From positions 1-64,000 of the forward strand of contig NZ_JAUSSM010000001.1 of NCBI RefSeq assembly GCF_030812315.1: a stretch of DNA of 64,000 nucleotides, in the 5' to 3' direction. The DNA comes from Arthrobacter oryzae. Lineage in GTDB: Bacteria; Actinomycetota; Actinomycetes; Actinomycetales; Micrococcaceae. The notes beneath the pieces were generated by a model. The model was not told the DNA's origin and ran no database searches. It saw nothing but the letters and a program-made list of their open reading frames with translations. Shown one piece after another: positions 7,942 through 16,336 of this stretch (within the stretch, counting starts at the first letter, position 1; the number at the start of each line of letters is the position of its first letter). Made by a program: the position numbers and the translations under genes.

Positions 7942-8493
7942 ATGGGAATGCACCTGCTCGTACGGACCCTCCTGCTCTTGTTCACTTCCTCGCGCCGGCC
8001 GCGCCTAAGTATCTGGGACACGTCCTCCCTGCCGCTTCGGGTCCTGCCTACGGACATTGACATCGCCATGCACGTCAACAACGGGATGTACTTCTCGCTG
8101 ATGGATCTGGGCCGCTTTGATCTGATGGCACGGAGCGGGACCTGGCACAAGATGCGTAGGCGGGGCTGGTCGCCCGTGGCCGCGGGGGAGACCATTGCCT
8201 TCCGCAAGTCCCTCCAGTTGTGGCAGCAGTACACCATCGAATCCCGGATCATCGGGCTCGACACCAAGGCCATTTATTTCGAGCAGAGAATGGTGGTGGA
8301 CGGGGAAATCTATGCCCGGGCACACATCGCCACGCGTCTTGTCAGTAAGGGGAAGCCCGTCAGCCAGGAGGAGATCTTCGCTGAATTCGGTGAGCCCCCG
8401 GCTGATATGGAACTGCCGGAATGGATCCACGAGTGGCGCGAAACCAATGCGCTTCCGGGGTCCCGCCGCCCCGCGCCGCACCTCTGGCACTGA
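7942..8493 (+). CDS. Hotdog-fold acyl-CoA thioesterase family protein
   Basis: A 183-residue protein of the 4HBT/THEM6-like type. LPLRVLPTDIDIAMHVNNGMYFSLMDLGR contains the D-x-x-x-HVNN motif of hotdog thioesterases, followed by ETIAFRKSLQLWQQYTIESRIIG and YFEQRMVVDGEIYARAHIATRLV. It is expected to hydrolyse an acyl-CoA; the chain is unknown. The N-terminal ~15 residues are hydrophobic. Start ATG at 7942, with a second in-frame ATG at 7948. It is transcribed divergently from the K+ channel. Confidence 0.85.
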   Translation: MGMHLLVRTLLLLFTSSRRPRLSIWDTSSLPLRVLPTDIDIAMHVNNGMYFSLMDLGRFDLMARSGTWHKMRRRGWSPVAAGETIAFRKSLQLWQQYTIESRIIGLDTKAIYFEQRMVVDGEIYARAHIATRLVSKGKPVSQEEIFAEFGEPPADMELPEWIHEWRETNALPGSRRPAPHLWH

Positions 8494-8690
8494 GGCGTCC
8501 GGCGGTCCTCAGCCGGGCCTGGCCCAACAGTACAACCGACTTATCGAGTAGGGCGCCAAATACCTAACCGGCTTGCCAGCGGATCCGCGTAGCGCCCACT
8601 CGTGCGGCTACCCTCTCCGATTCGTAGCCTCGTCCTAGGGCTACCAGCTACTTCGCCGCTGGTTGCGCTATTGACGACGTTAGGTGTCTC

Positions 8691-11168
8691 ATGTCCCAGT
8701 CGAAACGGCAAGCGATTCGCCACACCTCCGTAGTTTTGGTCGGATTACTGCTGATCACGGGGTACGTGACGGTGACTCGGCACCACCCCTCGAAAGCGAC
8801 CGGATCGCACCACGGGCATATCACGATGCTGCCGGCCGCCGCGATGGCGATGGCGGTGGCACCGTTGCCACGGATGGGGTGGACTGCGTCGGCCAGCGAT
8901 GAGGAGACCTCCGGCGAGAACGGCCGTGCCAGCAATGTGCTCGACGGGAACGCAGCCACTCACTGGCACAGCAAATGGACCGCGCCCGCCGTCCCGTTAC
9001 CGCACACCATCACGATCGACACCAAGGTGACCCAAAGCATCTCGGGGTACCGCTATCTCCCGCGGTCGAGCGGCGCGAACGGGCGGATTGGCAGCTTCGA
9101 GATCCTGGTGAGCACTGACGGCACCACTTGGGGCACCCCGGTGGCTAGCGGGACCTGGGCGGACAGCAGTGCGGAGAAAAGCGTGACGTTCGCGGCTGTC
9201 TCTGCGCGCTATGTCCGGCTGCGAGCCATCACCGAAGCCGGCAACCGTGGTCCGTGGAGCAGTGCGGCCGAGATAAACCTGCTAGCCGAGCAAACCACGC
9301 CTCCACCGACTCCAACCCAGGTTCTGCCCCGCAGCGGTTGGGTGGCCAGCGCCAGCGATGAAGAGGTCAACGGCGAGAACGGCCGCGCCGCCAACGTTCT
9401 CGATGGCAGTGCGGCCACAATCTGGCACAGCAGGTGGTCTCCGGCGCCGGCGGCACCACTGCCGCACAGCCTCACCATAGACATGCGCACCGCAAACCAG
9501 GTCTCGGGGTTCCGTTATCTCCCACGTTCCGGCAGTTCGAACGGGCGGGTCGGTGCCTACTCCATCGCAGTCAGCTCCGACGGAACCACCTGGAGTGTAG
9601 TCACCAGTGGAACCTGGCCGGATACCAGTGCGGAGAAGACGGTGGCCTTCACGGCGGTTAGCGCCCGGTACGTCCGGCTGACCGCAACCACCGAAGCAGG
9701 CAACCGTGGGCCGTGGAGCAGTGCCGCGGAGATCAATCTGCTCGGCCCGTCGGCGGGCGGGACGGTGGGGTCCTGGGGGCCAACCATTAACTTTCCAATC
9801 GTCCCGGCCGCGGCGGCGCTATTGCCCGGCAACCGGCTGCTGACCTGGTCCGCGTACTCTCCCACCAGTTTTGGTGGGAGCCGCGGCGTCACGCAGACAT
9901 CCATCCTGAACCTCACCACCGGCGCGGTGAGCCAGACCCAGGTGGCCAACACCGGTCACGACATGTTCTGTCCCGGAACCTCGCTGCTCCCGGACGGGCA
10001 GATCATGGTCAGTGGCGGCAGTAACAGCGCGAAAACTACCCTCTACAACCCTGAGACGAACACCTGGATCCCGGGGCCGGACATGAAGATTGCGCGCGCA
10101 TATCAATCCAACGTGACCACGTCCAACGGCGAAGTGTTCAGCATCGGCGGATCGTGGGCGGGCGGTACCGGAAACAAGCACGGCGAGGTATGGTCCAGCG
10201 CCGGCGGCTGGCGAACGCTGCCGAATGTGCCGGTTGACAACATCCTGACCAACGATCCCGGTGGCGTCTACCGTTCCGACAATCACGCCTGGTTGTTTGC
10301 CGCTCCCGGTGGGCGTGTGTTCCATGCCGGGCCGAGCCGCCAGATGAACTGGATCTCCACCACCGGAACTGGAAGCATCACCTCGGCCGGTCTCCGAGCC
10401 GATAGCCCAGACGCGATGAATGGTGACGCCGTGATGTACGACGTTGGAAAGATTCTGACGATGGGTGGGGCGACCGCGTACGAGAACACGAATGCTACGG
10501 CGCGGGCGTACACAATCGACATCAATAACGGCGCCACTGTGGCCAGGACCGCAGACATGGGGGTCACCCGCTCGTTCGCTAATGGGGTCGCGCTGCCCGA
10601 TGGCCAGGTGTTGGTTGTCGGTGGTCAGGCCACGCCCGTTCCCTTCAGCGACAACGGCGCCAGGATGGCACCGGAACTTTGGAACCCGGCGACCGGGCAG
10701 TGGACCATGCTGGCCCCCATGGCTGTCCCGCGGACCTATCACAGTGTCGCCTTACTCCTTCCTGATGGACGGGTCTTCGTCGGAGGTGGCGGGCTATGCG
10801 GAAATTGCTCGACCAATCATCTGGATGGAGAGATCTTTACGCCGCCGTACCTGCTGAACGCAGATGGCAGTGCGCGTACCCGGCCGACGATTGTGACAGC
10901 ACCTGCCACCGCCGCGGCCGGCAGCACGATTTCGGTGACCACCGGAGCGCAAATCACCAAGTTCTCCCTGATGCGGATGTCCACGGTGACCCACACCGTA
11001 AACACCGATCAGCGGCGAATCCCGCTGACTGCAACTGCGGTGTCGGGCAACACGGCAACACTGACGTTGCCGGCGGACCGCGGCGTGCTGGTGCCCGGCA
11101 GTTACCTGCTCTTCGCAGTGGACGGCAATGGAGTGCCCAGCGTTGCCTCGACGATCAAGATCAGTTGA
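8691..11168 (+). CDS. Secreted copper-radical galactose oxidase with two discoidin/CBM32-like domains
   Basis: An 825-residue exported oxidase that turns a primary alcohol, typically C6 of galactose, into an aldehyde with release of hydrogen peroxide. Order: signal or anchor helix (about 12-30); two F5/8C-like carbohydrate-binding domains (about 58-198 and 212-351); a seven-bladed kelch propeller; and a C-terminal DUF1929-type domain. All known fungal galactose oxidase catalytic positions align: Cys427 (DMFCPG) and Tyr471 (ARAYQS) for the thioether cofactor, Trp489 (GSWAGG) stacking on it, and copper ligands Tyr683/His684 (RTYHS) and His768 (THTVN). Fungal spacings are kept (44 between Cys and Tyr, 18 to Trp). 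TTA codons at 8745, 8997 and 10752 hint at transfer. It stands alone on the plus strand. Confidence 0.95.
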   Translation: MSQSKRQAIRHTSVVLVGLLLITGYVTVTRHHPSKATGSHHGHITMLPAAAMAMAVAPLPRMGWTASASDEETSGENGRASNVLDGNAATHWHSKWTAPAVPLPHTITIDTKVTQSISGYRYLPRSSGANGRIGSFEILVSTDGTTWGTPVASGTWADSSAEKSVTFAAVSARYVRLRAITEAGNRGPWSSAAEINLLAEQTTPPPTPTQVLPRSGWVASASDEEVNGENGRAANVLDGSAATIWHSRWSPAPAAPLPHSLTIDMRTANQVSGFRYLPRSGSSNGRVGAYSIAVSSDGTTWSVVTSGTWPDTSAEKTVAFTAVSARYVRLTATTEAGNRGPWSSAAEINLLGPSAGGTVGSWGPTINFPIVPAAAALLPGNRLLTWSAYSPTSFGGSRGVTQTSILNLTTGAVSQTQVANTGHDMFCPGTSLLPDGQIMVSGGSNSAKTTLYNPETNTWIPGPDMKIARAYQSNVTTSNGEVFSIGGSWAGGTGNKHGEVWSSAGGWRTLPNVPVDNILTNDPGGVYRSDNHAWLFAAPGGRVFHAGPSRQMNWISTTGTGSITSAGLRADSPDAMNGDAVMYDVGKILTMGGATAYENTNATARAYTIDINNGATVARTADMGVTRSFANGVALPDGQVLVVGGQATPVPFSDNGARMAPELWNPATGQWTMLAPMAVPRTYHSVALLLPDGRVFVGGGGLCGNCSTNHLDGEIFTPPYLLNADGSARTRPTIVTAPATAAAGSTISVTTGAQITKFSLMRMSTVTHTVNTDQRRIPLTATAVSGNTATLTLPADRGVLVPGSYLLFAVDGNGVPSVASTIKIS

Positions 11169-11287
11169 CGACGGGGAACGGGGTCAGGGGCCACGCCTAT
11201 GACCCTAACGAGGATGGGCGTGCTCTGGAGGTGTGCCAAGAGCGAAACGCATGGGACATCCCCGGGCGGCTCGCGTACCGTTGACCC

Positions 11288-11701
11288 ATGGCTACCGTAG
11301 ACATTACAGGTGAACAGTTCGCATCAACCGTCGAGAACAACGACATCGTCCTCGTTGATTTCTGGGCCGAATGGTGTGGTCCCTGCAAGCAGTTTGGACC
11401 CACGTATTCCGCCGTTTCCGAGAAGCACCCGGACGTCGTCTTCACCAAGGTGGACACCGAAGCCGAACAGCAGCTGGCCGCGGAGGCCGGCATTACGTCC
11501 ATCCCCACGCTGATGGCCTTCCGCGAGAAGGTGCTGGTGTTCTCCCAGCCCGGCGCGCTGAACGCCCAGCAGCTGGAACAGGTTATTGACGCGGTCAAGG
11601 CGCTGGACATGGAGGAAGTCCACGCGCATGTGGCCCGTTCGCAGGCTGAGTCAGCGGCTGCGGCCGGCAAGCAGGACGGCTCCCAGATTCCGGAGGCCTA
11701 A
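11288..11701 (+). CDS. Thioredoxin with C-terminal extension
   Basis: A 137-residue cytoplasmic disulfide reductase. Classic thioredoxin fold with VDFWAEWCGPCKQF (active-site Cys30 and Cys33) and the cis-Pro loop SIPTL. The body ends near residue 108. The last ~28 residues (HVARSQAESAAAAGKQDGSQ) are a low-complexity tail, which makes it slightly longer than TrxA. No thioredoxin reductase lies nearby. A long hairpin follows the gene. Confidence 0.95.
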   Translation: MATVDITGEQFASTVENNDIVLVDFWAEWCGPCKQFGPTYSAVSEKHPDVVFTKVDTEAEQQLAAEAGITSIPTLMAFREKVLVFSQPGALNAQQLEQVIDAVKALDMEEVHAHVARSQAESAAAAGKQDGSQIPEA

Positions 11702-11754
11702 AGCTTCTGCGGGGTGTCCAGCGGCATAAGGCTGGCATTGGCAAGCGCTTAAAC

Positions 11755-11824
11755 ACCAACGCGGGGGCACTTCCGCCCACGAACCATGGTTCGTACGGGC
11801 GGAGTGACCCCGCGTTGGTTTTGT
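11755..11824. terminator. Long near-perfect palindrome acting as bidirectional terminator
   Basis: ACCAACGCGGGG (11755-11766) pairs with CCCCGCGTTGGT (11808-11819), and the stem continues inward through CACTTCCGCCC / GGGCGGAGTG to ACGAACC / GGTTCGT. The arms are about 30 bp with few mismatches, and TTTTGT follows. It lies between the convergent thioredoxin and ABM genes. Confidence 0.8.
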
Positions 11825-11854
11825 CGGCCTTGATTGCCCGTTAGGGCGGCGGGA

Positions 11855-12133
11855 CTACAGCCGTTCGAGCTGGACGGGTTCGGCCAGCAGGGCGCTCAGC
11901 GATTCGTTGAGGTCCTGGACGGCGGTGCCCTTGGAATGCTTGTCAAGGTCCTCTTCGGAAGCCCACTGTTCGGTCAGCACCAGCTTTTCCTCGGTGGCCT
12001 CCGTCAGTTCGTATCGGATGCAGCCGGGTTCGTTGACCACCTCGTCGATCGCGATTTCGAGGGCGAGCTTCACGCGGAAGAATTCGCCGTCGTTGGGGAT
12101 GAACGTTGCCTGCAGGTCAATGGGTGCACTCAT
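11855..12133 (-). CDS. Antibiotic biosynthesis monooxygenase (ABM) domain protein
   Basis: A 92-residue single-domain protein of the ABM/YgiN ferredoxin-like fold: RVKLALEIAIDEVVNEPGCIRYELTEATEEKLVLTEQWASEEDLDKHSKG. Family members act on quinones or stress-related small molecules, or handle heme; the function here is not determinable. Start placed at MSAPIDLQ (12133). Longer upstream starts run antisense through the acyl-CoA synthetase gene and are not credible. Confidence 0.87.
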   Translation of the reverse strand: MSAPIDLQATFIPNDGEFFRVKLALEIAIDEVVNEPGCIRYELTEATEEKLVLTEQWASEEDLDKHSKGTAVQDLNESLSALLAEPVQLERL

Positions 12134-12235
12134 GCGTTTCACAATACCGGGCGGCCGTCCTCCGGCCCGACATGTTTTGTAGGGCTTCCTAGTTTTACGC
12201 TTCTCTTGCGCTGGGTCTGTTGGTAGCGTGCCAGC

Positions 12236-13912
12236 ATGCGCGCTTATACAGCCGGGGACACTGACGTTCCGCTGCTCGAAGAGACCATCGGCCGGAATTT
12301 CGAGCGGATCGTGGCCCGGTTTCCGTTCCACGACGCCCTGATCGAGGCGGCTCCGGTTCCCGGCGCGGATGCCCGCCGGTGGAGCTACACAAAACTGAAC
12401 GACGACGTCGACAGGCTGGCCCGCGCGCTGCTCGCCCTCGGCGTCGCCACCGGGGAGCGGATCGGCATTTGGAGTCCTAACTGCGCGGAGTGGACCATCC
12501 TGCAGTACGCCACGGCCAAGATCGGCGCCATCCTCGTCAACGTGAATCCGGCGTACCGGAGCCATGAGCTGGAGTTCGTTGTCAGGCAGAACGGCATGCG
12601 CATGCTCGTCACGGCGCCGTCGGACCGGAGCAGCGACTACACCGGGATGGCCCGGCAGGCCCTCGCGGACTGCCCCGAGCTCAAGGAACTGGTCTTCCTC
12701 CCGGACGGCGGGCAGCCTCAGCTGCAGGCAGGCGATCCGGAAAGGGACGCCGAACTCACATACGCCGAGCTGCTCAAGCGGGCGGACGACGTCGGGCATT
12801 CCGCTTTGAAGGCCCGCCTGGCGGGGCTGGACCCGCAGGACCCGATCAACCTGCAGTACACCTCGGGCACCACAGGCTTCCCCAAAGGCGCCACGCTCAC
12901 CCATCGCAACATCCTGAACAACGGCTATTCCATCGGCGAGCTGCTGGGGTATACGGAACACGACCGCGTGGTCATCCCGGTGCCGTTCTATCACTGCTTC
13001 GGGATGGTGATCGGCAACCTGAACGCCCTGAGCCACGGCGCTGCCACGATCATTCCGGGACGGTCGTTCACCCCCGCGGCGGCCCTGGAAGCGGTCCAGG
13101 ATTTTGGCGGGACGTCGCTGTATGGCGTGCCCACGATGTTCATCGCCGAGCTGGCCCTGCCGGATTTCGCTTCGTACGACCTTTCCACGCTTCGCACCGG
13201 CGTCATGGCCGGCTCGCTGTGTCCCATCGAGGTGATGAACCGGGTCATCTCGGAGATGAATATGAAGGATGTGGCCATTTGCTACGGCATGACGGAAACG
13301 TCCCCGGTGTCCACCATGACCCGCGCGGGCGACACCATGCAGCAGCGCACCGAGACCGTGGGCCGGACCATGCCGCAGCTGGAGAGCCAGGTGGTGGATC
13401 CTGTGACAGGCGGCGTGCTGGAACGGGGCGATATCGGCGAGCTGTGCACGCGCGGCTATGCCGTGATGAAGGGGTACTGGAACCAGCCGGACAAGACAGC
13501 CGAAGCGATCGATTCGGACGGCTGGATGCACACCGGGGACCTTGCCCGCATGGACGCGGACGGCTATGTGGTGATCGAGGGCAGGATCAAGGACATGGTG
13601 ATCCGAGGCGGGGAGAACGTTTACCCGCGCGAGATTGAGGAGTTCCTCTACACCCATCCTGCGATCCGGGACGTGCAGGTGATCGGCGTCCCGGACGCCA
13701 AGTACGGCGAGGAGCTGATGGCCTGCATCATCCTCAAACCCGGCGCTGAACCGCTGGACGCGGCCGCGGTCGCCGAGTTCTGCCGGGGGAAGCTTGCGCA
13801 CTACAAGATTCCGCGCTACGTGGACGTCCGGGAAAGTTTCCCGATGACCGTTTCCGGGAAAATCCGCAAGGTGGAAATGCGAGAGGAAGCGGTGGCCCGG
13901 CTAGGGCTCTGA
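12236..13912 (+). CDS. fadD: AMP-forming fatty acyl-CoA synthetase
   Basis: A 558-residue ANL-superfamily ligase that activates a fatty acid with ATP and CoA. The P-loop-like motif YTSGTTGFPKGATLTHRN starts at Tyr208. The acyl-binding segment CYGMTETSPV, the adenylate motif DGWMHTGDLARMDADGY and the hinge GRIKDMVIRGGENVYP all follow, and the C-terminal catalytic Lys lies in MTVSGKIRKVEMRE. This matches the medium/long-chain FadD group. It is monocistronic, with a GCGCGAACGGACA palindrome beyond its 3' end. Confidence 0.94.
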   Translation: MRAYTAGDTDVPLLEETIGRNFERIVARFPFHDALIEAAPVPGADARRWSYTKLNDDVDRLARALLALGVATGERIGIWSPNCAEWTILQYATAKIGAILVNVNPAYRSHELEFVVRQNGMRMLVTAPSDRSSDYTGMARQALADCPELKELVFLPDGGQPQLQAGDPERDAELTYAELLKRADDVGHSALKARLAGLDPQDPINLQYTSGTTGFPKGATLTHRNILNNGYSIGELLGYTEHDRVVIPVPFYHCFGMVIGNLNALSHGAATIIPGRSFTPAAALEAVQDFGGTSLYGVPTMFIAELALPDFASYDLSTLRTGVMAGSLCPIEVMNRVISEMNMKDVAICYGMTETSPVSTMTRAGDTMQQRTETVGRTMPQLESQVVDPVTGGVLERGDIGELCTRGYAVMKGYWNQPDKTAEAIDSDGWMHTGDLARMDADGYVVIEGRIKDMVIRGGENVYPREIEEFLYTHPAIRDVQVIGVPDAKYGEELMACIILKPGAEPLDAAAVAEFCRGKLAHYKIPRYVDVRESFPMTVSGKIRKVEMREEAVARLGL

Positions 13913-13956
13913 CCCGCGGATCAGCGACGCGCGGCTCTGACGGCCGGGGCCCCAAG

Positions 13957-14000
13957 TGTCCGTTCGCGCTGCACGAAGCCAGGATGAGCGCGAACGGACA
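13957..14000. repeat. Intergenic palindrome, family B copy 1
   Basis: Perfect 14-bp arms TGTCCGTTCGCGCT (13957-13970) and AGCGCGAACGGACA (13987-14000) with a 16-nt loop, placed between convergent genes. The same 14-mer recurs at 44366-44422. Probably a hairpin terminator or REP-like element. Confidence 0.8.
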
Positions 14001-14021
14001 GATATGGCCCTGGTTTCGCGC

Positions 14022-14462
14022 TCAGCCGGCCGGCTGGATCTGCGCAATTAGATCCGAGGGATCGTAGTAGCGGCGTTCCTCGATGACTTCTCCGTCCGCA
14101 TTGAACTTCGAGAAGACAGCCCCGGCATTTTCGATGGCATTTCCGGTAGCCGCAATCTCGCCGTCGGGGGCAGCCAGCGGGCCCAGGTGCGTCCCCTGCA
14201 AAGTGAACTCGCCCGCGACCGTCTCACCGTCCTGGAGCAGTGGCCCCACGGTGAAGCGGGCGTCCGGGAACGCCCGCAGGAGTTCCACCATGTCCTGCTC
14301 AATCGCGTCCCGCCCCTTCAGTGGCTGGGGATAGAGCGGGTCGTGGACCACTGCATCCGCGGCATAGGTTGCGGCAAAGGCCTTCGCATCATGGGCGTTA
14401 ACGGCCTCCACTGCCTTGGAAAATGCGCTGGCAAGTGCGCTTGCGCTCATTGTTGTGCTCAT
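14022..14462 (-). CDS. SnoaL-like/NTF2-fold protein
   Basis: A 146-residue protein of the SnoaL-like polyketide-cyclase or ester-cyclase fold: ALASAFSKAVEAVNAHDAKAFAATYAADAVVHDPLYPQPLKGRDAIEQD, then FPDARFTVGPLLQDGETVAGEFTLQGTHLG. Most such stand-alone proteins have no known substrate. Start ATG at 14462 is supported by AAGGAG eight bases upstream. Antisense neighbours on both sides suggest it is a single-gene unit. Confidence 0.85.
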   Translation of the reverse strand: MSTTMSASALASAFSKAVEAVNAHDAKAFAATYAADAVVHDPLYPQPLKGRDAIEQDMVELLRAFPDARFTVGPLLQDGETVAGEFTLQGTHLGPLAAPDGEIAATGNAIENAGAVFSKFNADGEVIEERRYYDPSDLIAQIQPAG

Positions 14463-14653
14463 CGTTGTGCTCCTTAATTGGTCCTGTGTCCGTTTTCCGG
14501 GACAACTTCAGACTCCTCGGATTGACCGCCAGGGGGATCGGTCATCTGACCCATTTTGTGGCCCACGCCAGTGACCGCAAGGCGGATCCGATGCCGTCCC
14601 GGCAACGGTTTCAGGGCCTAGGGAACAACAGCGCGAGGTGCTGTAATTGAAGC

Positions 14654-16336
14654 GTGACGCTGGAGGAAGCGACAGCGAGGGGCTACGAGGCACTGGAAGC
14701 GGGGCGGTGGGCGGAGGCCCGGGCCGCGTTTGAGGAAGCACTTGTGGGCGCGGGGTCGCCGGGCGCGCTTGCAGGCTTGGGCGACGCCCTCTTTTTTCTC
14801 GGCGATCTCGGTGAGAGCGTCCGCTGCCGTGAGCGCGCGTACGCTGCCAGCCGGCGTGCCGGTGATGTTCCGGACGCGATCGATTCAGCTGTCTGGCTGT
14901 GCCTTGTCTACGGGATGTCCCTTGGCAACGAGGCAGCAGCGCGAGGCTGGCTTGCCCGTGCGGAGAGCATGGCAGGGCCCGACGACGGGCTGTCCGGGGC
15001 CTGGATTGATTACTGCGCGGCGCTGCTGGCTACCGACGCCCATCACTGCCGCGACCGGATCGAGCGTGCGCTGGCCACGTCGCATGAGTTGGATGACCCC
15101 GACCTGGCGGTCTGTGCGCTTGCGGAGCGCGGCGTGGTCCTGGTCAAGGACGGAGAGATCCAGGCCGGGCTTCGCTGCGTGGACGAGGCGATGGCCAGCG
15201 CCCTTGGTGGCGATGGGACGACCTTCTACACCGTGGTCATGGCGAGCTGTTCGATGCTGACGGTCTGCGACCTCCTCAGCGACCTCGCCCGGGCCGCCCA
15301 ATGGTCGCAGGCTGCAGACGACTACATGAAGGCCTACGGCTGTCCCTACCTCTACGCCCAATGCCGCATGGTCCACGGGCGCGTTCTCCTGCTGACGGGC
15401 CACTGGGCCGAAGCCGAGGAAGAGCTCCGGCGTGCGGCGGCGAGTACGAGGGACGTCTTCCCGGGCATGTTCCACAGGGCCATCGCGAGCCTCGCCGAGC
15501 TACGCCTGCGCCAAGGTCACTTCGACGAGGCCCGGGCCTTGATTGAGGGCATCGGCGCCCCGGTTGAAACCAGCCTGGTGGCGGCAGGCCTGGCCCTCGG
15601 AGGCAGTGAACCGGTGGCAGCGGTGGCCCTCGCGGAACGGTGGCTTCGTTCAGAAAACGGCAGCACCGACGAGGTGGTTCCGGCGCTGCATGCCGGCGGG
15701 CAGCGAACGTCGCTGGAGACAGCGGGTGCCCGCAGCCTGCTGGTCGAAGCACAGCTGGCAGCCGGTAATCGCGCCGCTGCCGCAGCGGCAGCCGAGCACC
15801 TTGCCGAGCTGGACGCCGGCGCCGGAGGAGTGCACCTGTTGTCCGCCCACGCCGCGTTGGCCAAAGGGCGGGTTGCGGCCGCAGAGGATCGACACGATTC
15901 GGCCACGGTCTACTTTGAAGAGGCACTCAAGTGGTTCGGGCAGTTGGAGCTCCCGTTGGAAGCCGCACGCACGCGGCTGGAGCTGGCGCGTGTTTTGGCC
16001 CAGGTCGAGCCCTCGCTTGCCATCTCTGAAGCCCGGGCTGCCCTGTCAGTGCTCGACAAGCTGGGGGCGTCCCATGATGCCGATGTGGCCGCGGCCCTGT
16101 TGCGTTCGTGGGGTGCCGGAGGCAGGTCCGTTCCTCGTGGCGGCGGCGTCCTGACCCGGCGTGAGCAGGAAATCCTGGGGCTACTGGTTCAGGGCTATTC
16201 AAATCATGAGATTGCCGGGCAGCTGTTCATTAGCAGCAAGACAGTGGCCCACCATGTGAGCAGCGTGCTGGAGAAGCTGGGCGTCCGCAACCGTGCCGAA
16301 GCCGCAGCCTACGCCGCCCGTCTGCGTCCTAGCTGA
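14654..16336 (+). CDS. LuxR-family transcriptional regulator with TPR-like region
   Basis: A 560-residue regulator. Residues 1 to about 480 are Ala/Leu-rich helical repeats, TPR-like (for example ARGYEALEAGRWAEARAAFEEAL and LEAGRWAEA-type pairs). The last ~65 residues are a LuxR/GerE helix-turn-helix: LTRREQEILGLLVQGYSNHEIAGQLFISSKTVAHHVSSVLEKLGV. No N-terminal ATPase P-loop is present, so it is a truncated MalT/LAL relative. It starts with GTG and no ribosome binding site; TGTAAT eight bases upstream suggests a leaderless mRNA. Its 3' end overlaps the convergent permease gene by 8 bp. Confidence 0.87.
   Translation: MTLEEATARGYEALEAGRWAEARAAFEEALVGAGSPGALAGLGDALFFLGDLGESVRCRERAYAASRRAGDVPDAIDSAVWLCLVYGMSLGNEAAARGWLARAESMAGPDDGLSGAWIDYCAALLATDAHHCRDRIERALATSHELDDPDLAVCALAERGVVLVKDGEIQAGLRCVDEAMASALGGDGTTFYTVVMASCSMLTVCDLLSDLARAAQWSQAADDYMKAYGCPYLYAQCRMVHGRVLLLTGHWAEAEEELRRAAASTRDVFPGMFHRAIASLAELRLRQGHFDEARALIEGIGAPVETSLVAAGLALGGSEPVAAVALAERWLRSENGSTDEVVPALHAGGQRTSLETAGARSLLVEAQLAAGNRAAAAAAAEHLAELDAGAGGVHLLSAHAALAKGRVAAAEDRHDSATVYFEEALKWFGQLELPLEAARTRLELARVLAQVEPSLAISEARAALSVLDKLGASHDADVAAALLRSWGAGGRSVPRGGGVLTRREQEILGLLVQGYSNHEIAGQLFISSKTVAHHVSSVLEKLGVRNRAEAAAYAARLRPS

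Noticed and set aside
12134..13801. Long minus-strand extension of the ABM protein
   Set aside because: It runs antisense through the acyl-CoA synthetase and has no known domain. Only the last 92 codons form the ABM fold.
16329..16336. Overlap of convergent LuxR and permease genes as an annotation error
   Set aside because: Both C-termini are typical of their families, so the 8-bp overlap is accepted as real.
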